A stretch of DNA of 7,847 nucleotides, from contig CAJUHN010000188.1 of the NCBI GenBank assembly GCA_910585935.1, forward strand, positions 1 through 7,847, written 5' to 3'. Source of the DNA: an uncultured Lachnospiraceae bacterium. Its GTDB lineage: Bacteria > Bacillota > Clostridia > Lachnospirales > Lachnospiraceae. The notes under the pieces are model-generated. The model did no database searches, was not told the origin of the DNA, and was given only the letters and a program-made list of their open reading frames with translations. Below, piece after piece: positions 1-7,138 of this stretch; the stretch's first letter is position 1, and each line of letters starts with the position of its first letter. Position numbers and translations under genes: made by a program.

Positions 1-47
1 AACGGAGCGAAAGCGCGGCTTCGCTGGAATACTTCCTTGCCGCAGCG
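1..47 (+). repeat. GC-rich structured intergenic repeat, left copy (partial)
   Basis: Positions 1-29 match the reverse complement of 7796-7824 at 28 of 29 bases; the first 23 are identical. The copy is GC-rich against an AT-rich background and starts at the window edge, so it is probably cut off. Two mutually exclusive foldings are visible. One is a hairpin AGCGAA (6-11) with TTCGCT (20-25), extended inward by GC/GC around a GCG loop with one bulged A. The other is a longer-range stem CGCTG (22-26) with CAGCG (43-47) enclosing GAA/TTC. It lies downstream of the rluD-like gene, where I see no standard terminator with a T tract. I do not recognise a named family. Confidence 0.75.
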
Positions 48-93
48 TCCCCTTTCCTATTAAATGTTAACTCCAAACTCTTCCCATACACTT

Positions 94-1008
94 TTATTGT
101 AACTTTTCTAACAATTTACAAAAATATTCCGGCAGCGGCGCATCAAATTCCATATATTGTCCTGTAGCAGGATGTAAAAATCCTAAAATTTTAGCATGAA
201 GTGTCTGTCCCTGTAAGTTTGGAATGGAACATTTAGAAAAACCATAGACACAATCTCCCAAAATAGGGTGATGAATACTCGCCATATGAACTCTAATTTG
301 ATGTGTTCTCCCTGTTTCCAAAGTACATTCTATATACGTATATCCCTTTAAATATTGTAATACTTTATAATGAGTAACCGCTTTTTTCCCATTTTTCTCA
401 TTAATTGCCATCTTTTTCCTATCTGTCTGATGTCTCCCAATTGGCGCATCTATTGTACCTTCCATTTCTTTTAACTCTCCATGCACAATCGCATGATATT
501 TTCTAGTTATTGAATGTATTTTCAGTTGTTCCGCTAAAATACGATGTGCTATATCATTTTTGCAAGCCACTAAAGCCCCTGTGGTATCCATATCAATACG
601 ATGTACAATACCCGGTCTTAAAACTCCATTAATACCAGATAATTCTTGTTTACAATGATATAACAATGCATTACATAATGTACCAGAATAATGTCCTGCG
701 GCAGGATGAACTACCATCTCCTTTGGTTTATTAACTACAATAATATCCTGATCTTCATATAAAATATCCAACGGAATTTCTTCCGGAATCACCTCTGGAA
801 TAATTAGGTCTGGAACAATCAATGTGATCTCATCTCCAGATGATACAATATAATTTGCCTTTACCACCTTTTGATGAACCGTTACCATTTCATCTTTTAT
901 CAGCTTTTGTATAAAAGAACGGGAGAGGTTATCAGAAATCGCAGATAAATATTTATCAATCCGTTCTCCTTCTTCCTCTTCCGTCACATAAAATACTCTA
1001 TTTTCCAT
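94..1008 (-). CDS. rluD: RluD-type 23S rRNA pseudouridine synthase (RluA family)
   Basis: This 304-residue protein has the RluA/RluD family layout. An N-terminal S4 RNA-binding domain spans about residues 15-62, followed by the catalytic domain with MVVHPAAGH (98-106), the catalytic motif HRID (136-139, catalytic Asp139) and the RTHQIRVH motif near 233-240. Family members turn specific uridines in 23S rRNA into pseudouridine; RluD itself modifies helix 69. The exact target cannot be read from sequence because RluA/C/D paralogs share these motifs, but the S4 domain and the place after lspA fit the Bacillus rluD-like gene. The ATG is preceded by an AAGGGG-type ribosome binding site, 40 nt after the lspA stop. 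It is the last gene of the cluster; no T-tract terminator follows and the left GC-rich repeat lies directly downstream. Confidence 0.93.
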   Translation of the reverse strand: MENRVFYVTEEEEGERIDKYLSAISDNLSRSFIQKLIKDEMVTVHQKVVKANYIVSSGDEITLIVPDLIIPEVIPEEIPLDILYEDQDIIVVNKPKEMVVHPAAGHYSGTLCNALLYHCKQELSGINGVLRPGIVHRIDMDTTGALVACKNDIAHRILAEQLKIHSITRKYHAIVHGELKEMEGTIDAPIGRHQTDRKKMAINEKNGKKAVTHYKVLQYLKGYTYIECTLETGRTHQIRVHMASIHHPILGDCVYGFSKCSIPNLQGQTLHAKILGFLHPATGQYMEFDAPLPEYFCKLLEKLQ

Positions 1009-1048
1009 TTCTTCCCCTTTTTCTCTCTAGAAAACCTTGCAAAATAAC

Positions 1049-1525
1049 CTATTTGAATGAAAATTCATCCTCTTTATAATAAAATAACATTAATATCATG
1101 AATAGGATAGCAGATACAACAACATAAATATCTGCAACATTAAATACAGGAAAATCAATGAGCTTAAAATAAAAAAAATCTATTACATATCCCCTTCCTA
1201 TTCTATCTATCATATTTCCGACTGCTCCCGCAGTTAAAGTGACACATATCCCTCTCAAAGGCAAATATCGTTTCTCTTTTGGAAGCTTATAATAAGCATA
1301 TCCTATTCCTATCATAACAAGAACTGTAATAACTAAAAAGATATATCTTTTATTTTGCAATATTCCAAAAGCTGCTCCTTTATTTTCTAAATAAGACAAT
1401 TCAAAAACATTCTCTATTAACACAAAAGAATCTTGTCCTTTTAAATATAAGTCCGCCAGATATTTTGTATATTGGTCTATTCCTACCAATAGGATTAAAG
1501 AAAGTAATCCAAATAGTTTTTTCAT
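1049..1525 (-). CDS. lspA: Lipoprotein signal peptidase II
   Basis: This 158-residue membrane aspartyl peptidase removes the signal peptide from prolipoproteins after lipid attachment to the lipobox Cys. Length and motifs are typical: an N-terminal Asp in GIDQYTK (15-21), ENKGAAFG (47-54), GNMIDR (103-108), YVIDF (113-117) and FNVAD (128-132). The conserved acidic residues Asp107, Asp116 and Asp132 include the catalytic pair. Four hydrophobic segments can be seen, roughly 3-22, 61-78, 89-106 and 128-149, matching the four-helix family fold. The ATG has GGAG about 6 nt upstream and lies 27 nt after the aroB stop. It is followed by the rluD-type gene, the same lspA-rluD pair seen in Bacillus. 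No anomaly is visible. Confidence 0.96.
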   Translation of the reverse strand: MKKLFGLLSLILLVGIDQYTKYLADLYLKGQDSFVLIENVFELSYLENKGAAFGILQNKRYIFLVITVLVMIGIGYAYYKLPKEKRYLPLRGICVTLTAGAVGNMIDRIGRGYVIDFFYFKLIDFPVFNVADIYVVVSAILFMILMLFYYKEDEFSFK

Positions 1526-1552
1526 ATTAATCTCCGTTTCAGCCCTATATTT

Positions 1553-2659
1553 TTAACTACACGAAGTCAGAATATAGGAAAGAGCATCTTTCATCTCTTC
1601 CTTGGTTACTGTTTTATCAATATAAGCATTTCCACATTCTTTCACTAATATAAACTTAATCACTTCATGTTCCATTTTTTTATCATTTTTTGATGTTTCT
1701 ATTATAATATCTTCTGTTAAAGATTCTGTTCTCTGCAATCGAACCGGCAAAGATAAGTCTGTAACTATTTGTTCTATTTCTTTTAATTCTTCGATAGAAA
1801 TATAATTTCTTTTATAAGAAATATAACTAGAAGCGACGATTCCAAGAGCCACACATTCCCCATGCAGCAAAGAAAAGTTCATTAATTTCTCTATCGCATG
1901 ACCAAGTGTATGACCGAAATTTAACAGTGCCCTTTCCCCTTTTTCCTTTGGATCTCTTTCCACCACTTCTCTCTTTATTTGACAGCTTCTTTCTATCATT
2001 TCTTCTAAAACAGAAAATTCTCTTTCTTTTATTTGAGAAAGATGAGTTTGTAACCATTTATAATATGCTTTTTCTTTTATCAGTCCATGTTTTATAATTT
2101 CGCCCATTCCAGAAAAATATTCTCTCTTTGGAAGAGTGTCTAATGTATGGAGATTCATATAAACCAATTTAGGCTGATAAAATGCTCCTATCATATTTTT
2201 ATAGCTTTGAAAATCAACCCCTGTTTTTCCACCTATGCTGCTGTCCACCTGTGCCAATAAAGAGGTAGGCAGTTGTACAAAATCAATTCCTCTTAAATAA
2301 GTGGCAGCGGCATAACCTGTTAAATCTCCTGTCACTCCTCCGCCTAAAGCAAGAAGCATATCTGTTCTTTCAAACTTATGTTCAATTAAAACTTGATATA
2401 AAGACTGTATGGTATCTAAATTTTTATGGCTTTCTCCTGCCTGAAAAGTGAATACAATCACTTCTTTTGCACATGGCTGTAATAAAGACATCATCTCATC
2501 AACATAAAAATCTTTTACATTTGTTTCTGTAACAATACATAATTTTTTATTATGAATAGAAAACCCTTCTAATTCCTTTGGTAAATTTTCATAAGAATTT
2601 TCAATTACAATATCATAACTAAATTTTTCTTCATACTTTACTGGAATACGTTTTGCCAT
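1553..2659 (-). CDS. aroB: 3-dehydroquinate synthase
   Basis: A full-length 368-residue AroB, the second step of the shikimate pathway, converting DAHP to 3-dehydroquinate with NAD and a divalent metal in the cytoplasm. Visible are the nucleotide-binding GGGVTGD (106-112), PTSLLAQVDSSIGGKTGV (131-148), and metal ligands Glu187 (GMGEIIKHGL), His250 (NFGHTLGHAIE) and His266 (LHGE). Their spacing of 63 and 16 residues is close to that of known AroB proteins. The ATG is 3 nt after the divIVA stop, and its GAGGAGG ribosome binding site is built from the last Glu codons of divIVA, which suggests translational coupling. An amino-acid biosynthesis gene among division genes is notable; it occupies the position of ileS in Bacillus. 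No other aromatic-pathway gene is in the window. Confidence 0.97.
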   Translation of the reverse strand: MAKRIPVKYEEKFSYDIVIENSYENLPKELEGFSIHNKKLCIVTETNVKDFYVDEMMSLLQPCAKEVIVFTFQAGESHKNLDTIQSLYQVLIEHKFERTDMLLALGGGVTGDLTGYAAATYLRGIDFVQLPTSLLAQVDSSIGGKTGVDFQSYKNMIGAFYQPKLVYMNLHTLDTLPKREYFSGMGEIIKHGLIKEKAYYKWLQTHLSQIKEREFSVLEEMIERSCQIKREVVERDPKEKGERALLNFGHTLGHAIEKLMNFSLLHGECVALGIVASSYISYKRNYISIEELKEIEQIVTDLSLPVRLQRTESLTEDIIIETSKNDKKMEHEVIKFILVKECGNAYIDKTVTKEEMKDALSYILTSCS

Positions 2660-2662
2660 CTC

Positions 2663-3169
2663 TTATTCCTCCTCTGCTAGTTCCTCTTCCTCAAATACTC
2701 CACCTCCTCTTTCTTGTTCCAGCATAATTTCAAAACTATCATTTTCTAATAGTTCTAACTGTGTTTGAAGAATCTGGCGATATTGTGCTTTATATACATT
2801 ATATTGAGAAAGTAGTGCCTGTGTTTTCAATTTTATCTCTTCTAAATCACTTTTCGCATCAGCAAGAATATCTTTTGCTTTTGCCTGTGCTTGTGTTTCT
2901 ATCGCTTCTGCTGAAACACGAGCTGTTTCTTTTGTTTCTTCTGCTGCCTTTTGAGCCAGTACTAATGCTTTTTGTAATGATTTTTCAATCGTTTTATAAT
3001 TTTTCAAAGCGATAGATAACTTTTGAATCTTTTCCCGAAATTCCAGATTCTGTTTATATATCTTTTCATAACTTTCTTGTAATTCTATCAAAAAAGCATC
3101 GACATCTTTTCTATCATATCCTATCCCCGTCTTAAAAATTTTATTTTCTATATCAATCGGTGTAAGCAT
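2663..3169 (-). CDS. divIVA: DivIVA-family cell division / polarity protein
   Basis: A 168-residue protein with the DivIVA N-terminal domain: LTPIDIENKIF (2-12) and GYDRKDVDAFL (17-27) match the lipid-binding, curvature-sensing module of the family. A long Ala/Glu/Lys/Gln-rich coiled coil follows from about residue 28 to 145, then an acidic Gly/Glu-rich tail. DivIVA proteins collect at strongly curved membrane (septa and poles) and recruit division, growth or sporulation factors. Position after sepF and ylmH is the classic Gram-positive arrangement. The ATG has AAGGAG 11 nt upstream, a rather long spacer; a nearer ATG 10 nt before it is out of frame. The gene begins 20 nt after ylmH and ends 3 nt before aroB. 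Its actual partner in this organism is unknown. Confidence 0.93.
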   Translation of the reverse strand: MLTPIDIENKIFKTGIGYDRKDVDAFLIELQESYEKIYKQNLEFREKIQKLSIALKNYKTIEKSLQKALVLAQKAAEETKETARVSAEAIETQAQAKAKDILADAKSDLEEIKLKTQALLSQYNVYKAQYRQILQTQLELLENDSFEIMLEQERGGGVFEEEELAEEE

Positions 3170-3189
3170 TCAGTTCCATTCTCCTTATG

Positions 3190-3942
3190 CTAAATGTACT
3201 TTTTTAAATTTATATAAATCCTACCTTTTTTTGTAGTTCCAAGGATTTTTTGATATATAAATTTGCCGTATCCTCGAACAGATACAATATCTCCTTCTTT
3301 TAATAAATAACTATTAGAATCTACTAATCGACTGTTTACAAATACTTTTTTGCCCTCTATTAATCCAGATAAACTGCTTCTAGAACCATGAAAGGCGACA
3401 GCAAGTGCACTATCTAATCTAGGCGCGGCTACAGAACCTTTTATATCTTCAAATTTAGGTGATAATTCTTGTGGAGATTTCAATGTCATTTGACAAGAAA
3501 CATTTGTATGTTTGACAAGAAACAGATTTTTGATAATATAATCTGCCATAGAAGATTTACAGAATACATAAGCTGTTTTTTCAGCCACTATGATATCTCC
3601 CAGAACGGAGCGCTCTATACCCAAATTTATTAATGCGCCTAAATAATCTCTATGAGATAACTCTTGTGCAAACTTCTCATTCACAGGTTTCACTTCTAAT
3701 ACAGAAATGGGAAGGGGATCAAGCATATCTTCATCTGGAAAAAAAGCTATTATTTTTCTCTCTACAAAAGAATTACCGCCGCTTATTATCGTATAAACTG
3801 GCGGTAATTTTTTCTTCATGTTGAAAAATAAATCTTGTTCATATAAACTTAGAAAATCTGAATATAAAGGAAATCCTTTCTGATAAACAGCATTTGCTAA
3901 ATCTAAAAAATGTTTTTCTAAAACTTGTTCTTCCTTTGTCAT
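3190..3942 (-). CDS. ylmH: YlmH-family S4 domain RNA-binding protein
   Basis: A 250-residue YlmH protein. The N-terminal part carries ISGG (53-56) and the conserved block HRDYLGALINLGIERSVLGD (97-116). The C-terminal S4 RNA-binding domain spans about 174-233, including PRLDSAL, EGKKVFVNSRLV and RGYGKF, with a basic C-terminal tail. From the literature as I know it, YlmH sits in Gram-positive division operons, affects division in pneumococci, and in Bacillus subtilis can act in ribosome-associated quality control in place of its paralog RqcP, binding the 50S subunit with peptidyl-tRNA. The ATG has AAGGAAGG about 6 nt upstream and follows sepF by 12 nt, which suggests co-translation. Bacillus has ylmG between sepF and ylmH; here there is no room for it. 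Confidence 0.93.
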   Translation of the reverse strand: MTKEEQVLEKHFLDLANAVYQKGFPLYSDFLSLYEQDLFFNMKKKLPPVYTIISGGNSFVERKIIAFFPDEDMLDPLPISVLEVKPVNEKFAQELSHRDYLGALINLGIERSVLGDIIVAEKTAYVFCKSSMADYIIKNLFLVKHTNVSCQMTLKSPQELSPKFEDIKGSVAAPRLDSALAVAFHGSRSSLSGLIEGKKVFVNSRLVDSNSYLLKEGDIVSVRGYGKFIYQKILGTTKKGRIYINLKKYI

Positions 3943-3954
3943 AGCAAACCTTCC

Positions 3955-4527
3955 TTATTCTGCTTGAAATGCTATGTTATAGTTTCCTTGTGAGTATCCG
4001 TCAGTATCTTCCTTTGTATTTTTATTACTGCTTAAAATTTCTTGGAAATCTCCAGAAATATCCACAGCTTCTGGTGTAATAATAAAAATATAATTTGATA
4101 TTTTCTGTAAATTCCCATTCATAGAATAACATGCTCCAGAAGCAAAATCAATAATTCTCTGTGCGATATTCACTTGCAGCCCTTCTAAATTCAATACCAC
4201 AGCTCGTCCATCTAATAGTGTATCACTGATTTGTTTTCCATCTTCTACTGTATGAGGTTTAATAACACATACTTCCATAGAACGATTTTTATTCCCTACA
4301 GAGTGTATAGGAACTACCTTTCCATTTGTACGTGTACGCATCTTAGAAATTCTTTCAGGCTCTTCCTCCTCATCATCCTCATCATAATACTCTTCTCTGA
4401 CTTTTTTAGAAACACTTTTTCTTACTGGTATTTCCTCTTCATACTCCTCACCATCCTCATATCCATCATCATCCTCATACCCATCAAGACGCATAATATT
4501 CAAAATCTTGTTTACCATTTTTCCCAT
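3955..4527 (-). CDS. sepF: SepF, FtsZ membrane anchor / Z-ring assembly protein
   Basis: A 190-residue SepF. Residues 1-14 form the short membrane-binding amphipathic helix; a very acidic, disordered linker follows (about 16-60, rich in Glu, Asp and Tyr). The SepF (DUF552) domain covers about 84-165 with the hallmarks LLDGRAVVLNLEGL (104-117), RIIDFASGACYSMNG (124-138) and NYIFIITPEAVDISGD (145-160). SepF polymerises, binds the FtsZ C-terminal tail and anchors the Z ring to the membrane. The Ser/Asn-rich, mildly acidic C-terminal extension (166-190) goes beyond the conserved core. The ATG has AGGAGAG 7 nt upstream; a second in-frame ATG at codon 4 is less well placed. It lies 21 nt after yggS and 12 nt before ylmH. 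Confidence 0.95.
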   Translation of the reverse strand: MGKMVNKILNIMRLDGYEDDDGYEDGEEYEEEIPVRKSVSKKVREEYYDEDDEEEEPERISKMRTRTNGKVVPIHSVGNKNRSMEVCVIKPHTVEDGKQISDTLLDGRAVVLNLEGLQVNIAQRIIDFASGACYSMNGNLQKISNYIFIITPEAVDISGDFQEILSSNKNTKEDTDGYSQGNYNIAFQAE

Positions 4528-4548
4528 TTTTCTTCTCTCCTATAAATA

Positions 4549-5238
4549 TTATAAATAATTTCTTTCTCCAAAGATTCCAGTGCCTATCCTGACAATATTA
4601 GCGCCTTCTTCTATGGCAACTTCAAAATCGTTAGTCATACCCATTGATAGAAACTGCATATTTATATTATCAATGTTTTTCCGTTTCATGTCAACAGATA
4701 ATTGATACAATTTCCGAAAATAAATACGATTTTCTTCTGGATTTTCGACAAACGGCGCAGTTGTCATAAGTCCTTGTACTGAAATATGCTTAAATGCCGA
4801 AATTTCCTTCAGAAAATTTTCTGTTTCTTCTAACATGATGCCAAACTTACTGGCTTCTTTTGCGACATTGACTTCCACTAAAATAGATACCGTCTTTTCC
4901 AATTTTGCAGCTTCTTGTTCTATCTGCTGTGCCAACCGAAGCGAATCTACGGAATGAATCAGATACGCTTTTTCTATAACTTGTCTTACTTTATTTCTCT
5001 GCAAATGTCCTATCATATGCCAATGAATATCTTTTTCCATGAGTTCATATTTTTCACAAAGTTCTTGTACTTTATTTTCACCAAACTCTCTTACGCCTGC
5101 CTGATAAATTGTTTCTATCATAGACACAGGTTTTGTCTTACTAACAGCAATTAAAGTTACCTCTTCTCTCTTCCTCTTCCCTTTTTTACAAGCCTCTTCT
5201 ATTCTTTTTTCTACTTGTCCTAAATTTTCTATGAGCAA
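4549..5238 (-). CDS. yggS: YggS/YlmE/PLPBP-family pyridoxal phosphate homeostasis protein
   Basis: A 229-residue PLP-binding protein of the YggS (PLPBP) family: a single alanine-racemase-like barrel that binds PLP without known catalysis and balances B6 vitamers and amino/keto acid pools. Visible motifs, in numbering from the chosen start, are the PLP lysine in IAVSKTKP (Lys34), FGENKVQE (near 72-79), HWHMIGHLQRNKVR, HSVDS and the phosphate-binding C-terminal GMTNDFEVAIEEGANIVRIG plus FGER. The frame stays open upstream to a TTG at 5257, but that stretch contains the ribosome binding site. The best in-frame start is TTG at 5236-5238, giving MLIENL, which fits the family N terminus. An ATG at 5240-5242 is better spaced but out of frame. 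The gene is in the ylmE position upstream of sepF. Confidence 0.92.
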   Translation of the reverse strand: MLIENLGQVEKRIEEACKKGKRKREEVTLIAVSKTKPVSMIETIYQAGVREFGENKVQELCEKYELMEKDIHWHMIGHLQRNKVRQVIEKAYLIHSVDSLRLAQQIEQEAAKLEKTVSILVEVNVAKEASKFGIMLEETENFLKEISAFKHISVQGLMTTAPFVENPEENRIYFRKLYQLSVDMKRKNIDNINMQFLSMGMTNDFEVAIEEGANIVRIGTGIFGERNYL

Positions 5239-5248
5239 ACATATTTCA

Positions 5249-5256
5249 CCTCCTTT
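5249..5256 (-). promoter_or_regulatory. Ribosome binding site of yggS (start-deciding)
   Basis: On the minus strand the sequence AAAGGAGG is a near-perfect Shine-Dalgarno. Six bases downstream lies an ATG (5240-5242) that opens an 18-codon frame ending in TAA at 5186-5188. The yggS frame starts at TTG (5236-5238), 10 nt from the Shine-Dalgarno. The two starts are four bases apart and in different frames. Confidence 0.8.
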
Positions 5257-5271
5257 CAAATAGGTACTCTG

Positions 5272-5277
5272 CTTATA
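5272..5277 (-). promoter_or_regulatory. Possible -10 element upstream of yggS
   Basis: TATAAG is seen on the minus strand in the 99-bp gap between the adaptor stop and the yggS start. No good -35 hexamer lies at 16-18 bp, so this internal promoter is only a possibility. The rest of the gap (about 5278-5337) is AT-rich. A weak inverted repeat AATAAC/GTTATT (5321-5326, 5337-5342) overlaps the stop of the upstream gene and lacks a T tract. Confidence 0.25.
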
Positions 5278-5337
5278 CAGACATCACCAAAAATGAAATG
5301 ATTATCAACTTTCCACATAAAATAACAGCCAATATGG

Positions 5338-6753
5338 TTATTGATAAATCGTTTGATTCTCTTTTACTGTCTTACTATTTAAAATGATATGATCATATAA
5401 AGATAGACCATAACTTGTATTCGCCTTCACGATATAATATTCCTGATTTTGTGAAATAATTTCAATTTGCCGAAAAACAGTATAACCTTTATTGACATTA
5501 TACACTCCTTTAATGGGAGCTGTGATGCCTATTTTATATCTTTCTTCTGAATCAGGCTTTAATAGCGTATCCCCTGTTTGAAAATCATCAGGGCTTACAT
5601 AATAATAATTTTCATTGGATTGATAAATATTAGGCTCTATTTCTTTTGTGACAGTGGTGCGAGTTGCTTCATCATATGTTTCGACCAAAAATACGTTTTT
5701 ATTATCCTTATTTATTAAATATTCTAATGGAACAGTATAAAAATTTTTTTCTGTAACCGCTGTGACAGGAATTTTTAATCCAGTTTCTACTTCTTCTATA
5801 ATTTCAAAATTCAAAAAACGATCCTTGATATATCGAATCATAAATCGATCAAAATCCAATTTCCCATACGTTCCGCTCCCATTGGCATAGACGGAAAAAT
5901 TTCCTTTTATCTTAAAATCATCTTGTATCATATGTATTGTCAGAGAAGTCTTTCCACCATAATTTGTTAAATCTTCTTCTGTCATAGGAAATATTAAAGA
6001 CCATTCTTCACTTGTCACTAATTTATATACAGGACTATTTATCTCCAATAAATCCGAAGATTTTCTGACTATCCTTTTCTGATTTTCCATTTGAAATGTT
6101 TCCTCTGTTACTGTTTCTGGAGTGAGTCCCTCCATTCCATCTATATAATAAGCAATAGATCCTGTTTGAGTAGATGTCTTTCTTTGAAAAATCCCACCAT
6201 TATTTTCCTGTAATAATTGATCTAAATTAGCGATATTACTCACATTAGCGAGTTCTAAGATCTGATAATCAATATCCATTTTAAATCCATAGACACTATC
6301 AAATTTCAGATTAGAAAACTCTAAACAAAAATTGGTGAGTTCTTTCTTTAATCCTGTTAAATCTGCATTTTTTAAATTAGAATTTGTATCTGAAAACAAA
6401 ATCTCTGAGATACGCCCACTTTCATCTAAAGTATATACTGTATCACCGACAGCAACTCTTTCTCTCTCTCGGATATAATAATTTACATACCCTGCTGCCT
6501 CCGTCATACTAACTGTTTCCTGTCTTGCAATAACTCCTGTATAATATTTTTCTTGTGTGATAGCCCCCTGTATGGTCACTTCATAAATCGAAATATGTTC
6601 TCTAGAAAAATACATGATGACATTAATAATAACATAAATAAACATCACAAGGAACATAATCACGCCAGCATTTAGACGATTATACTTACGAATAGAAACA
6701 ATTTTTTTTCTGGACGGGGCGGAAGTAATCGATCTTCTTCTGGAAGCTGTCAA
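5338..6753 (-). CDS. HlyD-like membrane-anchored adaptor protein, role unknown
   Basis: A 471-residue protein from TTG at 6751-6753. The frame is open to another TTG at 6774, but the ribosome binding site AAGGAGG (6763-6769) lies within that extension, 9 nt before the chosen TTG. The N terminus is cytoplasmic and very basic (RRR, SRKK, RKYNR), followed by one transmembrane segment at about 29-49 (start AGVIMFLVMFIYVII) and a large extracytoplasmic part. A lipoyl-like stretch AAGYVNYYIRERERVAVGD lies near 86-104 and barrel-type beta segments are at the C terminus. This resembles HlyD/membrane-fusion adaptors of Gram-positive bacteria, but no long coiled-coil hairpin is obvious and no transporter gene is adjacent. 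Its place at the head of the yggS-sepF-divIVA cluster suggests an envelope or division role; that is inference. Confidence 0.75.
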   Translation of the reverse strand: MTASRRRSITSAPSRKKIVSIRKYNRLNAGVIMFLVMFIYVIINVIMYFSREHISIYEVTIQGAITQEKYYTGVIARQETVSMTEAAGYVNYYIRERERVAVGDTVYTLDESGRISEILFSDTNSNLKNADLTGLKKELTNFCLEFSNLKFDSVYGFKMDIDYQILELANVSNIANLDQLLQENNGGIFQRKTSTQTGSIAYYIDGMEGLTPETVTEETFQMENQKRIVRKSSDLLEINSPVYKLVTSEEWSLIFPMTEEDLTNYGGKTSLTIHMIQDDFKIKGNFSVYANGSGTYGKLDFDRFMIRYIKDRFLNFEIIEEVETGLKIPVTAVTEKNFYTVPLEYLINKDNKNVFLVETYDEATRTTVTKEIEPNIYQSNENYYYVSPDDFQTGDTLLKPDSEERYKIGITAPIKGVYNVNKGYTVFRQIEIISQNQEYYIVKANTSYGLSLYDHIILNSKTVKENQTIYQ

Positions 6754-6762
6754 CGTAAGAAA

Positions 6763-6769
6763 CCTCCTT
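6763..6769 (-). promoter_or_regulatory. Ribosome binding site deciding the TTG start of the adaptor gene
   Basis: AAGGAGG on the minus strand is followed after 9 nt by TTG (6751-6753). Because it lies inside the open frame beginning at 6774, the longer start is unlikely. Confidence 0.75.
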
Positions 6770-6822
6770 ATCAAAAAATTTTACATCTTAAAATACTTCA
6801 AAAGACGTCATCCTAAAAAATA

Positions 6823-6851
6823 TCCATAATTTACCATTATATTTTCATCAA
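6823..6851 (-). promoter_or_regulatory. Candidate promoter(s) of the division-cluster operon
   Basis: Two overlapping possibilities are seen on the minus strand of the divergent intergenic region. One is TTGATG (6846-6851), a 17-bp spacer and TATGGA (6823-6828). The other is a perfect -10 TATAAT (6836-6841) with no convincing -35. Either would give a leader of about 60-80 nt before the adaptor TTG. The region is very AT-rich, so chance matches are likely. Confidence 0.4.
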
Positions 6852-6890
6852 AAAAAGGCAAAATTAAAAGAAATAAATAAAAGCAGCGAA

Positions 6891-6914
6891 TATAAGCCGT
6901 AAAGTGAAAGGAGG
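6891..6914 (+). promoter_or_regulatory. Possible -10 element and ribosome binding site of the DUF378 gene
   Basis: TATAAG (6891-6896) lies 24 nt before the ATG, and the strong Shine-Dalgarno AAAGGAGG (6907-6914) has a 6-nt spacer. The ribosome binding site is convincing. The promoter is weak because no -35 is recognisable; it would give a very short leader. Confidence 0.4.
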
Positions 6915-6920
6915 TCAATC

Positions 6921-7133
6921 ATGAGTACAAAAGGAATTGATTATGTAGCTCTAACACTTGTAATCATCGGTGCTATTAACTGGGGATTAATTGGTTTTTT
7001 TAAATTAGACCTTGTAGCATTTATCTTTGGAGATATGTCTTGGATATCTCGAGTTATTTATGCACTTGTAGGAATTGCTGGATTATATCTCATCAGTATG
7101 TTTGGAAGAATTGGCAATTTTAAAGAAGAATAA
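6921..7133 (+). CDS. DUF378 family small two-helix membrane protein
   Basis: A 70-residue protein that matches what I know of the DUF378 (YuzA-like) family: transmembrane helix 1 at about 8-27 with GAINWGLIGFF, a short loop with DLVAFIFG (30-37), and helix 2 at about 43-60 with SRVIYALVGIAGLY. Both ends are short and charged. The function of the family is unknown. The ATG has an excellent ribosome binding site 6 nt upstream. It is transcribed divergently from the large minus-strand operon across a 146-bp AT-rich gap, so it is probably an independent unit. A perfect 13-bp hairpin begins 5 nt after its stop and may end its transcript, or may lead into the small ORF that follows. Confidence 0.9.
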   Translation: MSTKGIDYVALTLVIIGAINWGLIGFFKLDLVAFIFGDMSWISRVIYALVGIAGLYLISMFGRIGNFKEE

Positions 7134-7138
7134 TGCGA

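Noticed and set aside
4231..4545. Plus-strand hydrophobic frame opposite sepF
   Set aside because: It is the antisense shadow of the Glu/Asp-rich sepF linker, with no ribosome binding site or family resemblance. The similar frames opposite aroB, divIVA, ylmH and yggS were rejected for the same reason.
4548..4553. TATAAT on the minus strand in the yggS-sepF gap as an internal promoter
   Set aside because: The 21-bp gap is almost pure A/T, and no acceptable -35 lies at 16-18 bp. A chance match is likely.
5321..5342. AATAAC/GTTATT inverted repeat as terminator after the adaptor gene
   Set aside because: The six-base AT-rich stem overlaps the stop codon and no T run follows on the minus strand.
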